Below the pieces are notes generated by a model. That model worked only from the letters and a program-made list of their open reading frames with translations. It had not been told where the DNA came from and searched no databases. The translations under genes and the position numbers were made by a program. Of a stretch of 46,692 nucleotides of DNA, positions 38,601 to 46,692 are shown in pieces (positions within the stretch are counted from its first letter, which is position 1; each line of letters opens with the position of its first letter). Source of the stretch: Thermoplasmata archaeon (GTDB lineage: Archaea > Thermoplasmatota > Thermoplasmata > Lutacidiplasmatales > UBA184); NCBI GenBank assembly GCA_022750415.1, contig JAKIVT010000005.1, positions 1 to 46,692 of the forward strand, in the 5' to 3' direction.

Positions 38601-39921
38601 CGTAGGCAGCGGCGGCGGATTTGTAGAACGTCCCGGAGTACGCGACGAACACGCCGTGCCCGGAGGCGTCGTACGCGATCGACGTCTGCGGAGTCGCCAT
38701 CCACGGGTAGGAATACCCGGAGTAGTACGCGTCGGAATAATCCGGGTACGCATACGACTCCCCGGTCCAGTTCCCGGCGACGGTCGGACCCGCCCAAGTG
38801 GTCCCGTTTCCGGTCGAGGTCGCCACCACGATCTGCTCCCCGTACGTCGAGTACGGAGACAGGGCGACCCGGCAGGACAGCAGGCAACTTCGGTTCGTTG
38901 CGTAGGCAACCGCGAGCGCGCCGGTCCGGTTGACGGCGACGCTGGGGGCGCTCGACCAGTTCGCCATCGTGGCGTTCCATCCGGGAAGTACCACCGGCGC
39001 GCCCCACGTCGCCCCCGAGTCGTTCGAGACCACCAGTTCGACCGCGAGCGCCGGGAACGGTCCGAGCCCATTTCCTCCGGGGTAGCTCGCCGTGCCGTTG
39101 TCCGTGCTCACATACACGATGTAGATCGTGTTGCCGAACACCGCCATCTGCGGACGCACCGCGGCCGTGACGTTGGGAACGACCGAGACGTTGCTCCAGG
39201 TTGTCCCACCATTCCCGGACTGGACGAAGGCCAGGGCGTCCCCGACCGGGGCACTCCAGTCCGGCGGGAAGTACGGCTGCGACCCGAAGGTCCCGCTCGA
39301 GTTGATCGTCTGGTTGGAGAGGATGTAGGCGCCGTCCACGACTCCCGCCGTTCCGGCCGCGAACGTCGGCTCCGACGCGGAGGGCCAACGGCAGGAAGGG
39401 CTGCCGAGCAAGGTGGGCGCGCCCCAGACCGAGGCGTTCGATAGGGACAAGGCCCACGCAACGGTCGTGGCGGTCCACGACGTCAGATTCGTGGAGTTTC
39501 CACTCGCATTGCAGAGCGGCCCCACCGTCGTGTAGAGGGAGTAGCCCACCCCGAAGTGACCGGAGGCCAACCGCACGATTGAGGGGTTCTGGGTCTGCGG
39601 GTAGCAGGTGGATTGGATCACGAAGCCGTAGTTGTTCGTCAAGCAAGGGGTGTTGGTCGAATTCGCCGGGGCGAGGTCGGTCGAGGAGTACGTCGTCCCC
39701 AGTGTCACGTTCAGGCCGCCGCCGGGAAGCGCCGCGGGTACGGGAGCCACGGGGGGCGAAACGGGCACCGGCAGATACCGCGGGAGGCCCGTCGGCCCCG
39801 GTCCGGCAATCGTGGTCGCTCCCGAGAGCGGAAGCGCGGTGACCAACAGCCCCGCGACCACCGCCAGAATCAGAACACCTCGTGTCGGGGAGCGGCCTCT
39901 CTCCTCGGCCGCGATGTCCAT
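35641..39921 (-). CDS. Giant surface protein, paralogous architecture, C-terminal TM
   Basis: Start MDIAAEERGRSPTRGVLILAVVAGLLVTALPL; QSGNGGTTWS, SNDSGATWG, STNGGATWT; repeats W(T/N)GxGxGSYTG...GGP(V/I)xExAxF; TM VLGGVGLLAGLVVGYLVFRLRR. Stop overlaps next ATG by 4 nt. Confidence 0.88.
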   Translation of the reverse strand: MDIAAEERGRSPTRGVLILAVVAGLLVTALPLSGATTIAGPGPTGLPRYLPVPVSPPVAPVPAALPGGGLNVTLGTTYSSTDLAPANSTNTPCLTNNYGFVIQSTCYPQTQNPSIVRLASGHFGVGYSLYTTVGPLCNASGNSTNLTSWTATTVAWALSLSNASVWGAPTLLGSPSCRWPSASEPTFAAGTAGVVDGAYILSNQTINSSGTFGSQPYFPPDWSAPVGDALAFVQSGNGGTTWSNVSVVPNVTAAVRPQMAVFGNTIYIVYVSTDNGTASYPGGNGLGPFPALAVELVVSNDSGATWGAPVVLPGWNATMANWSSAPSVAVNRTGALAVAYATNRSCLLSCRVALSPYSTYGEQIVVATSTGNGTTWAGPTVAGNWTGESYAYPDYSDAYYSGYSYPWMATPQTSIAYDASGHGVFVAYSGTFYKSAAAAYADWQDTGVFAAHSTNGGATWTNATVAADFAAGNADNYYSPAVAVAGGTAYIAYVWLNETYCFSSSGCPDFVGTVSSWVASSANGAAWVANLTAVATYLTPSYIANDYQGWESSIAISAGGTPVTATTLPSESTSSFSSTGPPFLYSSEYYTNVSIASVYTGPTAVVTFDEHNLTAGSVWGIAFDGLNLTTNQSSIRISNVPLHVAIPVGLLALSVSIYRAIFTDSLSIRSPYEFVGPTVAEANFTIEYGLQFWVQPTLTTNVEQIRAFIGGQFYFVECFNGATYSGPSFPWYFPAGVTETFQGGSDPPITYWNGSGVGSYTGGGTEINVTMGGPVNETGWAGSYGVYTEGFQATGLPPTSRYSFAFAGTNYSSPSSNWTYVPGIPTGGYTVSGITANSSTPGWEYFGAVASGSDTVVVPAEPTVRFDFAFVDVAAPSGTVTFYAPGLGFGTVWSVDFNGTAYSTSMPWLNVTTRPGTFPWSPGAAVAANGSVGFTPVAVGPTLSVVVGQTVNLSYTPAYRVDVIAGLGGFASGFGSHWFAAGSAASFNATPGSADSFGGWTGTGAGSYTGPNLTASLTVGGPITETASFFPLPASRFNVTFDEAGIPSGSWWTVDLNGVGYSSNSTSLTVSNLLSCAAGTAGQYFVSVGVAYNTTIGSTRYDAVNPPIQFCTNGGTIEPLTFAPQYLVSLSTTLGGSAYVSDRAAISAHSLWANASDNVQLRESASFGDVFVGWTGTGTGSYTGTAPTSMLSIGGPVTELATFVPVLPVHHPTYSVEFTWADSYVAGTNWGLTVNGTGYSAVGRDINVSGLAPNTYQVAVGVATSVDDLTRWSPTLATFSLPVTQNTSKSVVFAPPSYWVAIGGSAGGSESPLSGWYPSGAPLHLVAVPNFGEVFATWTGNGSGSYSGNQSAVNATVGAPLSEFATFHPTVSGTTTATGFWSNVSTWAVLGGVGLLAGLVVGYLVFRLRRAPSGPRGSSTSGEEDR

Positions 39922-40079
39922 GCCTTCCGGGAAGCTTCGGCCCGTTAAGCGTCGCTGGCACCCTTCCATACCCGAGAGGGTGGGGACGGAACGGCCCCCC
40001 GGCCCAGCTCGGCCCGCGAGTCGGGCGCCTTTCGCTCCGCCCGGCTCGGTGGGAGGAGGCGCCCGGGAACGGGCGCCGG

Positions 40080-41153
40080 TTAGGTCAGCCGGCCCTCGAA
40101 CACACGGTTGAACGGGGTCTCGGTGGCCCGTCGGAAGCTGTGAAATCCCACGCCGACCGCGAGCTCTCGCAAGACCGAATCCGGAGTTTGCGCGCCGAGG
40201 GACATTCCGCCTTCCTGGGACATGGCCGCGGGAACGCAGAGGCTGACGGACGCATTGTAAAAGATCCGTCCGACCGGATTCACGTTCTCCGTGAGCTTCT
40301 CGCTCGCCATCGGTTCGACGACCATCCAGCTCCCGTCGGGCTTGAGCGACGACCGGACGTGGGTGGCCGCCCCCTTCGGGTCGCACATGTCGTGGAGGCA
40401 ATCGAAGAACGCCACCAGGTCGTAGCCGGTCCCCGGGTACGACTGCGCCGCGGCGACCTGGAACTCGACGGAGTGTTCGACCCCGGCCTTCTTCGCCTCC
40501 GCGCGGGCCCCCTCGATCGAAGCCTCGTGGTAGTCGAAGCCGACGAAGTGGCTCTTCGGGAACGCCTTGGCCATCACGATGGTCGACGCCCCACGGCCGC
40601 ATCCGACGTCGGCCACCTTCGCCCCTCGCTCGAGCTTCGCCACCATTCCAGTGAGCGCGGGAATCCAGCTCGGGACCAAGTTGGCGACGTACCCGGGCCG
40701 GAAGAACTTCTCCGTGCCGACAAACAGGTCGGGGCTGTGCTCGTGCCAGCCGACACCCTTTCCGGTCCGGAACGCCTCGAGGACCCGGGGTTCGTCCTTG
40801 TAGGCGGCCGCCGCGATGTAGAACGCGCCGGGGAGGTACGCCGGGCTCGCTTCGTCCGCGAGGGTGAACTCCTGCTCGGGGGTGAGGTAGAAGGTCTTCC
40901 CGTCCGGTTGCACGCTGACGTACCCCGAGGCGGCTTGGCCGGCAAGCCACTCGCGGACGCAACGTTCGTCGGTCCCCGTCCCCTTCGCGAGCTCATGCGA
41001 GGTTTTACCGGACCCCCCGGCGAGCCCCTTGTACAATCCGAGCTTCGCGCCGATGAGGATGGTCGGACCGTGAAAGTTGGCACCGAGGTCCAGAACGAAC
41101 CGCCCGACGAACTCGTTCAGTTTGGTGGGGTCGACCGCTCGTTGCTCGCTCAT
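40080..41153 (-). CDS. SAM-dependent methyltransferase
   Basis: VADVGCGRGASTIVMAKAFPKSHFVGFDYHEASIEGARAEA, YDLVAFFDCLHDMCDP; N-terminal winged-helix-like segment; start MSEQRAVDPTK. Confidence 0.92.
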   Translation of the reverse strand: MSEQRAVDPTKLNEFVGRFVLDLGANFHGPTILIGAKLGLYKGLAGGSGKTSHELAKGTGTDERCVREWLAGQAASGYVSVQPDGKTFYLTPEQEFTLADEASPAYLPGAFYIAAAAYKDEPRVLEAFRTGKGVGWHEHSPDLFVGTEKFFRPGYVANLVPSWIPALTGMVAKLERGAKVADVGCGRGASTIVMAKAFPKSHFVGFDYHEASIEGARAEAKKAGVEHSVEFQVAAAQSYPGTGYDLVAFFDCLHDMCDPKGAATHVRSSLKPDGSWMVVEPMASEKLTENVNPVGRIFYNASVSLCVPAAMSQEGGMSLGAQTPDSVLRELAVGVGFHSFRRATETPFNRVFEGRLT

Positions 41154-41410
41154 GTTCCAACCCGGCGACCGCCTCCGGCCACCGTGTCGGGCCATCCCGA
41201 CCCACGGTAAGATGGTTCCGGCGACCTGGGTCGATGGAAACGGCACCCGAGGGGTCGACCGCGGGGAATCCCCGCGAACTCCTCGCCTTCCCTCTCCGCC
41301 TGCTCGGGCCACCCTGGGCCGTACGACGGGTTCGCTTCCAATTCGGACGAGTACGAACTCACGACGTATGACCCCCAGTGGAGTCGCGCAGCCGTTTCGA
41401 GGACGCTCCG

Positions 41411-42088
41411 ATGGATGCCGAGGGATACGCAATCGTCGTCTCGCTGGTCTTCGTCTTGGCCCTCCTGATCGTCCTCGTCGTGCGGAGCGCGGCGCAATAC
41501 GCCCGGGCGAAGGACCGGAACCAGATCATCTGGGGGAGCGGACTCGGTCTCGCCGCCGCCGCGATGGCGGTGGAAGCGATCGTCTACTGGGGCGTCGCTC
41601 CCGGGCCGTACCTCCCCGCCTACGTCTTTCTCTCCGCGGCAATCGTCGGTGTTCTCTCGCTCGGCGCCACGCGGGTCCTCCACCGGCCCCGCCTCGAGGC
41701 CGGCTATCGGGCCTACATCTTCGGAACCACCGGATTGGTCGCGGTGCTGTGCGCGATCACACCGATGCCCAGCTCCATGGTGACCGCCGGGGTCATCACG
41801 GGGAACCCGCCGCTCAGCCTCCTGGTGGCCTCGACGCTCGTGACCGGGCCGGCGACCGTTCTCTTGCTATCGGCTTCGTACGTTTCCCTGCGCAGAAAGT
41901 GGAACTGGCACACCCTCCTGATGATCGCCGGCGCCCTCATTCTCGGCGGCGGGGGGATCCTCTACATCGCGACCTTCCCCGTCGCGCTGTACTACGCGGA
42001 GTTCGTGGGGGTGCTGCTCCTCTTCCTCGGGCTGGTCAGTCTCCCGACCCACACGAGCGTTCCGATCCATGTCCCGGCGGCTGCCTAA
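41411..42088 (+). CDS. Polytopic membrane protein, unknown function
   Basis: About 7 hydrophobic segments; start MDAEGYAIVVSLVFVLALLIVLVV. Confidence 0.75.
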   Translation: MDAEGYAIVVSLVFVLALLIVLVVRSAAQYARAKDRNQIIWGSGLGLAAAAMAVEAIVYWGVAPGPYLPAYVFLSAAIVGVLSLGATRVLHRPRLEAGYRAYIFGTTGLVAVLCAITPMPSSMVTAGVITGNPPLSLLVASTLVTGPATVLLLSASYVSLRRKWNWHTLLMIAGALILGGGGILYIATFPVALYYAEFVGVLLLFLGLVSLPTHTSVPIHVPAAA

Positions 42089-42151
42089 GCCGGACCGCGG
42101 AACGTCCATTCGAACGACACCCGTAAGTATCGCCCGGGAAACCCGGAATCC

Positions 42152-42610
42152 GTGACCGATTCGGCCCCCGCGTGGCCCCACAAGGCGCTTCGGATTCTCG
42201 TCCCCGTGACCGGGCTCCTTCTCGTCGCCCAGTACCTCCTCGGGTTGTGGACCAACGCGTACGCCCCCGCCTCGGGATTCACCTCGAACAGCTCGTTCCC
42301 CTCCCTCGATTGGCACTACAACATCGGGTTCGCCCTGGGGATTCTTGGCCTCCTCGTCGTGATCGTCGCCGCCTTCACCCGGAAGGTCCCGTTCATCGGA
42401 CTCGCCATCGTACTGTTCGTGGGGATCGCCATCGCCGGCGTCGAGGGAATGCGGTTCGTCAACTCGACACCCAACCCGCCGGTCGATGCCGTGCTCATGG
42501 GAGTCGGCTTCCTCGTGGCGTTCTGGGCAAGTCTCGCCCTCGGCTGGTTCGCGCTCGGCATGGGACGGATTGGGATGCACGCGCCGGGTCCGGGCTCCGT
42601 TAGCACCTAG
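42152..42610 (+). CDS. Four-TM membrane protein, unknown function
   Basis: 152 aa; hydrophobic segments RILVPVTGLLLVAQYLLGLW, IGFALGILGLLVVIVAAF, FIGLAIVLFVGIAIAG, VLMGVGFLVAFWASLALGWFALG; GTG start. Confidence 0.72.
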   Translation: MTDSAPAWPHKALRILVPVTGLLLVAQYLLGLWTNAYAPASGFTSNSSFPSLDWHYNIGFALGILGLLVVIVAAFTRKVPFIGLAIVLFVGIAIAGVEGMRFVNSTPNPPVDAVLMGVGFLVAFWASLALGWFALGMGRIGMHAPGPGSVST

Positions 42611-42662
42611 GCCGTTTCCCAGCCGATTCTCCAGCCGCCGGTCAGGCGACCCGGCGGCCGGG

Positions 42663-43157
42663 TCAGTATTCGCCCTTCAGACGCTCGCCCGCACTCCGGT
42701 TGATCATCGGTCCGCTGAGCAAGGTCGAATTGCTGACGGAGGCGAGCGCCCCGTCCTCCAGCCGAAGCCATGTCGTGACGAGGCCGATCTGGACGACCTT
42801 CCCCTTGACGCCGCTGATTTCGATGCCGTCGTTGAGGCGGAGGACCTTGTTGCGGAGAAGCAGGAATCCCGCGACGACATTCGCGAGCGTCGTCTGCAGC
42901 GCGAAGGTGGCGACCAGCCCGGCGAAGGCCGAGGCCGTCAACCCCGAGACCGGTGACACCGGGCCGAAGGCGATGACCACGATCGCCACCACCAGCAGGC
43001 TCGCGACCACGGAGATCGCGATCCGGACCGCCCGCACTTGGTGGGGCGGTGCACCGCGCTCGCGGATCCGGGCCGACGCGTTCCGACTGAGGACGTACCC
43101 CCCGACGAGGACGATCGCCGCCAGGGCGAGCGCCGTCCATTCCCAGAGGGAAAACAT
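42663..43157 (-). CDS. Small MscS-like mechanosensitive channel family protein
   Basis: GLVATFALQTTLANVVAGFLLLRNKVLRLNDGIEISGVKGKVVQIGLVTTWLRLEDGALASVSNSTLLSGPMINRS. Confidence 0.83.
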   Translation of the reverse strand: MFSLWEWTALALAAIVLVGGYVLSRNASARIRERGAPPHQVRAVRIAISVVASLLVVAIVVIAFGPVSPVSGLTASAFAGLVATFALQTTLANVVAGFLLLRNKVLRLNDGIEISGVKGKVVQIGLVTTWLRLEDGALASVSNSTLLSGPMINRSAGERLKGEY

Positions 43158-43311
43158 CCCGACCGTGAGGGCCACCGTCCGCAGCGGGGGGCCGGAAACC
43201 GGGTCCCTACCTAAGGGTGGGCCCGGGAATCCGCCGCGGAACGGCGATGCGAGGGGGGGTCGGACACGGTCCCGTCGGGGCTCGGGGCGTCCGCCGAACT
43301 CCGACGTTGGC

Positions 43312-44322
43312 CTAGGACGGGAACATCGGGGGCGCACCGGGCATCACGGAGAACGGAATGTACAGATTTCCGTTCAGGTTGCTCAGACTGCCGCCCGGAA
43401 CCACGACCTGGTCGCACCCCGACTTCAGCGTCTGCCAGATCGGGTTCGCCGTGGCGTTGTTGAACGCATTCGCGGAGCTCGAACAGGTCTTCAGGGCCGT
43501 CTGAAGCGCGCCGAACGAGGTGAGGCAGTTGCCGGTCGGATTCGACAGGTTCGAGTGGACCGACATCGTGCAGGTCGGCGAGGACTGCGCCGGGAAAATG
43601 TTCGGGTCGAACACCAAGACGACCGTGATCCCCCAGTAGACGTTGGGGTAGGTCGAGGGGGTGTCGAGCAGGTGGTCGTGGGCCGGGGTCGGGAGGACCC
43701 CGAGGGGGAGGCCCCCGTACCCCGTCGTCTTGCCGATGTGCGCCTCGACCAGGGAGAAGGCCGGGGAGAACAGGTACGTCGGGTGGGCCGGGCAGGCCGT
43801 GGAGGTCCCGCCGGCGCCGCATTGCGTGAGGACGGTGGTCCCGTTGACCGTAGGGAAGCCGTGGGACGACGCGCCGAGGTCCGTCACCCCGAAGATCGAA
43901 AGCCCGGCGAACGCGGGGACCAGGATGTACTGGGGGACCTGCTGGACCGCGTTCTGGTCGGCATTGCCGACCTCACACCCGGTCTTCGCGGCCGCCGCCG
44001 TTGCGTTCGCGTCCGTGGGGAACATGACGCTGAGCGACGGGGTGCAGACCTCGGTGGTGGTGCCGTTGTACAGGAACGTGACGATCTGCCCGTTCGCGAA
44101 CCCTCCCATCTCGAGCGCCGGGTCCGGGCCCGACGAGCTCGACGAGTGTTTCACGACGAGGTAGTAGTAGCCGAGGCCGCCCGCGACGACGAGAATGACG
44201 ACGACGACGGCGACGATCATCATGGTCGCCATCCCTTTCTTGGGGGCGGCTGGCGGAGCCGTCGAACCGGAGGGAGGTGGTGTTTCGGGGGTCACGTTGG
44301 TGGAATTGCTGACGTCGGCCAT
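43312..44322 (-). CDS. N-terminally anchored extracellular protein, unknown function
   Basis: Start MADVSNSTNVTPETPPPSG; TM MATMMIVAVVVVILVVAGGLGYYYLVV; Cys-containing sequon-bearing ectodomain. Confidence 0.75.
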   Translation of the reverse strand: MADVSNSTNVTPETPPPSGSTAPPAAPKKGMATMMIVAVVVVILVVAGGLGYYYLVVKHSSSSSGPDPALEMGGFANGQIVTFLYNGTTTEVCTPSLSVMFPTDANATAAAAKTGCEVGNADQNAVQQVPQYILVPAFAGLSIFGVTDLGASSHGFPTVNGTTVLTQCGAGGTSTACPAHPTYLFSPAFSLVEAHIGKTTGYGGLPLGVLPTPAHDHLLDTPSTYPNVYWGITVVLVFDPNIFPAQSSPTCTMSVHSNLSNPTGNCLTSFGALQTALKTCSSSANAFNNATANPIWQTLKSGCDQVVVPGGSLSNLNGNLYIPFSVMPGAPPMFPS

Positions 44323-44565
44323 GGTTCTCGGTGGTCTCCCGGAGTCACCACGAGACCCGGACTCTCGGAAGAAGCCTTCGTCGATTCTTTGCCGTGCCGG
44401 CTCCTTCCGGGAGCACGCCTCCTTCCGCCCCCTCGGGAGGGGCGGCGAGGCGGAACTCCGTCCCCCGCCGGACCCCTGCCAGGACCCTTTCGCCCGTCGG
44501 CCACACCGAGTCCGGCCCTCACATCGACCAAGTGCGTCTAAATACCACGTTCCCGCGTTGTAGTA

Positions 44566-44586
44566 CATGCCTCCCTCCGAGGCATG
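44566..44586 (+). promoter_or_regulatory. Perfect 8-5-8 inverted repeat CATGCCTC-CCTCC-GAGGCATG upstream of the small secreted protein gene
   Basis: Downstream of TATA-like CTAAATACC (about 44538-44546) and 5 nt before ATG 44592; GAGG lies in the right arm. Confidence 0.65.
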
Positions 44587-44591
44587 AAACA

Positions 44592-45125
44592 ATGAGAGAG
44601 AACCAGCGTGTGCGAACGATCTACCTCGTCACGACCCTCGTCGCCCTCGGCCTCGCGGGCGGATTCGCCCTCGCGGCCGTCTTGACGACGACGACGGTGA
44701 ACCAGAGCGCGAATGCCTACCAAGGCGGCAACTCGGGGGCGAACGGCTACACGACCGCGACGCTCTCGGTCTCGACCGTCCCCGCGGCGATCTCCGTGTG
44801 CACGTCCGGGACGAAGACCGGCGCGACGTCGGCCGGCACCGTCACGCTCGTCCTCTCCTCCACGTCGGGCGGCACCGTCTGCACGACGGGAGACTTCGCG
44901 GAAGAGTACGCCTTCTCGTTCTCGGCGACGATCACGACTCAGACGAACACCATCACCATTACGACCCAGGTCGGCGCCGGCACGGTCGCGACGAACTCCG
45001 AGGCCGTGACCCTCGGAACCGGCAGCAGTGGAGCGTTCACCCAGACCGTGGACGTCTTCGTCGACTACGGCTCCGTGAGCCCGCCCGGCGGCGGCGTGAC
45101 AGTGCTCGACGCGGTCATCCAGTAG
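44592..45125 (+). CDS. Small secreted protein, possible TasA/camelysin- or fibre-like subunit (paralog 1)
   Basis: MRENQRVRTIYLVTTLVALGLAGGFALAAVLTTTTVNQSANAYQGGNSGANGY..., beta-rich with two conserved Cys. Confidence 0.78.
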   Translation: MRENQRVRTIYLVTTLVALGLAGGFALAAVLTTTTVNQSANAYQGGNSGANGYTTATLSVSTVPAAISVCTSGTKTGATSAGTVTLVLSSTSGGTVCTTGDFAEEYAFSFSATITTQTNTITITTQVGAGTVATNSEAVTLGTGSSGAFTQTVDVFVDYGSVSPPGGGVTVLDAVIQ

Positions 45126-45142
45126 GAGACCGAGGACCCACC

Positions 45143-45169
45143 GGGGGGAGGGGTCCGACCCCCTCCCCC
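45143..45169 (+). terminator. GC-rich hairpin, possible transcription end signal or processing site
   Basis: GGGGGAGGGGT-CCG-A(C)CCCCTCCCCC, one-base bulge, 20 nt after the paralog 1 stop; no clear T tract. Confidence 0.35.
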
Positions 45170-45272
45170 GCCCTTGCCCCGGACCGCGGCGGCCGCCCTC
45201 GCGACACCCTCTCGCGCCCATCCCCCTCGCCAGTAGAATTATCGGCGGGTAGACCTTCGAGCCGCCTGACCC

Positions 45273-46244
45273 ATGACGTCCGTCGGGACATCGCACTCCG
45301 ACCCGCGCACGGGCGGACGGCGCCCCCGATCGAACGGGAACCGCGCCTCCTCCGGGGACGAAGTCGAACCCCCCCGCCTGCTCCAGCGCTGGCGCCGACG
45401 TCTTCCCGACGCCATCCCCCTCCTGCTCGTGGGGGTGGGGGCCTTCCTGCTCGCCGTTCTCGCTCGGAGCTGGAATGAGGGGCTCGCCGGTAGCCGTCTG
45501 CCTCTCTGGTCGCTGTTCACCGCCATGGGCGGGGTCGTGTTCGGCGGCGGCGTCACCGTCCTCGTCGCGGGTGGGGACGAGTTCTCGGAGCTCGGGGTAC
45601 CCGCGTGCGACCCGACGGCGCGGCTGATGGGCTCTCCTTCGACCTCCCCCTGGCCCGTACCGGAGTACGACGAGGGGCCGCCCGAGCGCCCCACCGCAAC
45701 GGGAACTGCGCCGGCCACGCTCGCCCCTCCGCCCCCCATGAGCCGAACTCCTGGCGGAGGCGTCGCTCCCGCCGCGGGAGCCGTTCGACCGGACCCGACG
45801 GCACCGGCCGGACCGGCGCGGCGCCGCGACGCCGCCGGACTGGAACAGACCATCCGGGAGGTCGAAGCGACGCTCGATGAGATTCTCGAAACTTCGCAGC
45901 GCGAGCCGCCGACCCGGGGGCGTTCCACGGTGAAAACCGCGAGGCCGGCGAAGAGTGCGGGAGCGCCCGCCCCGCCGGCGGCCCCCAAGCGGACGAGCCC
46001 GGCTCCGCTGACCCCACCCGCCTCCGCGCCGGCCCCGCTCGCACCGGTCCCGACCGAGACCGGCCCTCCCGCCCGGTGCATCGGTTGTGGGGCCGCTGGG
46101 GCCGCTACGATCCTCAGCGAGTCGTGCTCCGTGTGTGGTGAGCCCCTCTGTTCGGCGTGCGACACGAAGGCGCGGAGCGAAGGACACGCCCTCGTGTGTC
46201 CGAACTGTGATCGACTGCTGTTCAAGCCCTCCGGCCGCAAATGA
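45273..46244 (+). CDS. Membrane protein with Pro/Ala-rich linker and C-terminal zinc-ribbon/B-box-like Cys cluster
   Basis: Two TM segments (IPLLLVGVGAFLLAVLA, LWSLFTAMGGVVFGGGVTVLVAGG); CIGCGAAGAATILSESCSVCGEPLCSACDTKARSEGHALVCPNCDRLLF. Confidence 0.82.
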   Translation: MTSVGTSHSDPRTGGRRPRSNGNRASSGDEVEPPRLLQRWRRRLPDAIPLLLVGVGAFLLAVLARSWNEGLAGSRLPLWSLFTAMGGVVFGGGVTVLVAGGDEFSELGVPACDPTARLMGSPSTSPWPVPEYDEGPPERPTATGTAPATLAPPPPMSRTPGGGVAPAAGAVRPDPTAPAGPARRRDAAGLEQTIREVEATLDEILETSQREPPTRGRSTVKTARPAKSAGAPAPPAAPKRTSPAPLTPPASAPAPLAPVPTETGPPARCIGCGAAGAATILSESCSVCGEPLCSACDTKARSEGHALVCPNCDRLLFKPSGRK

Positions 46245-46692
46245 GGCCCCGCACGCGGCGGGCGGCCGTCTGGGCGACGATCGTCTCCCTCGTGGTCCTC
46301 GGGTCTTCGGCGTCGTCGTACGCCATCGTCCTGACCCTCGTCCCGGTTAACCAGTCGAACGGCCAGTACGAGGCGGGCAACAGTGGGGTCAACGGCTACA
46401 GCGCGGCGTCGATCGCGGTCACGACGGTCCCGACCGAGGTTTCGGCCTGTACGACCGGGACCAGGACGATCCCGCTGACCGGCGGGTCGACGAACCTCGT
46501 CCTCTCCTCGACGACCGGAGGGTCGAGCTGCACCGCCGGGGACTTCTCCGAAGAGTTCACCGTGCCCTTCGCTGCGATCATCGGGACGCAGACGAACACC
46601 TTCACGGTCATCACTCGGGTCGCCGGAGGAGCGAGCGGGGTCAATCAGGAAACCGTCACGCTGGGGCTCATCGGTCTCCCGCTCCCGATGAC
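46241..46692 (+). CDS. Small secreted protein, paralog 2 (runs off window end)
   Basis: ATG overlaps preceding TGA (ATGA); MRPRTRRAAVWATIVSLVVLGSSASSYAIVLTLVPVNQSNGQYEAGNSGVNGY..., aligns with the 44592 product. Not in ORF track (open end). Confidence 0.83.
   Translation, partial: MRPRTRRAAVWATIVSLVVLGSSASSYAIVLTLVPVNQSNGQYEAGNSGVNGYSAASIAVTTVPTEVSACTTGTRTIPLTGGSTNLVLSSTTGGSSCTAGDFSEEFTVPFAAIIGTQTNTFTVITRVAGGASGVNQETVTLGLIGLPLPM

Noticed and set aside
39922-40962. N-terminal extension of the second giant ORF
   Set aside because: Overlaps the methyltransferase out of frame; signal/TM begins at MDIAAEERGRS (39921).

Overview
This 46.7 kb, GC-rich window is compact and reads as archaeal, most likely a high-GC Thermoplasmatota-type genome. 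The evidence is PAC2, NAC, class II HMG-CoA reductase, Dph2, a DUF131-type protein, gyrase B, TATA boxes and GTG/leaderless-looking starts; the taxonomy is inferred and was not searched. Left part (0.0-11.9 kb): amidohydrolase, CorA-like protein, gyrB, VIT/CCC1-type transporter, grpE, HMG-CoA reductase, pdxT, DUF131-like protein, a NUDIX-Dph2 fusion, NAC, a tetra-CBS protein with an S30AE/HPF-like tail, a RimI-like GNAT and PAC2. Middle part (12.0-25.0 kb): a compact arsenic-type locus (divergent Cys-rich HxlR regulator, an unlisted 33-aa poly-Cys ORF, ArsC, MIP channel), a UDP-sulfoquinovose synthase/GalU/GT4 sugar cluster, an aminotransferase, purA, a LysO-like exporter, tRNA-Val(CAC), a possible tubby-like protein and an SDR protein. 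Right part (25.0-46.7 kb): an alpha/beta-hydrolase-AAA+ fusion, YbjQ-like and VOC proteins, several secreted or zinc-ribbon membrane proteins, two giant overlapping surface-protein genes, a methyltransferase, an MscS-like protein and a pair of paralogous small secreted proteins. The strongest candidate for something undescribed is MSGTENCGPCCCCCCCKCDCSESTSKPGCCRSA at 12486-12587 (12 Cys in 33 aa). It has a strong Shine-Dalgarno, sits behind a TATA box and a perfect 8-5-8 inverted repeat, and overlaps the arsC start by 4 nt. No homology searches were run; all family calls come from motif recognition.
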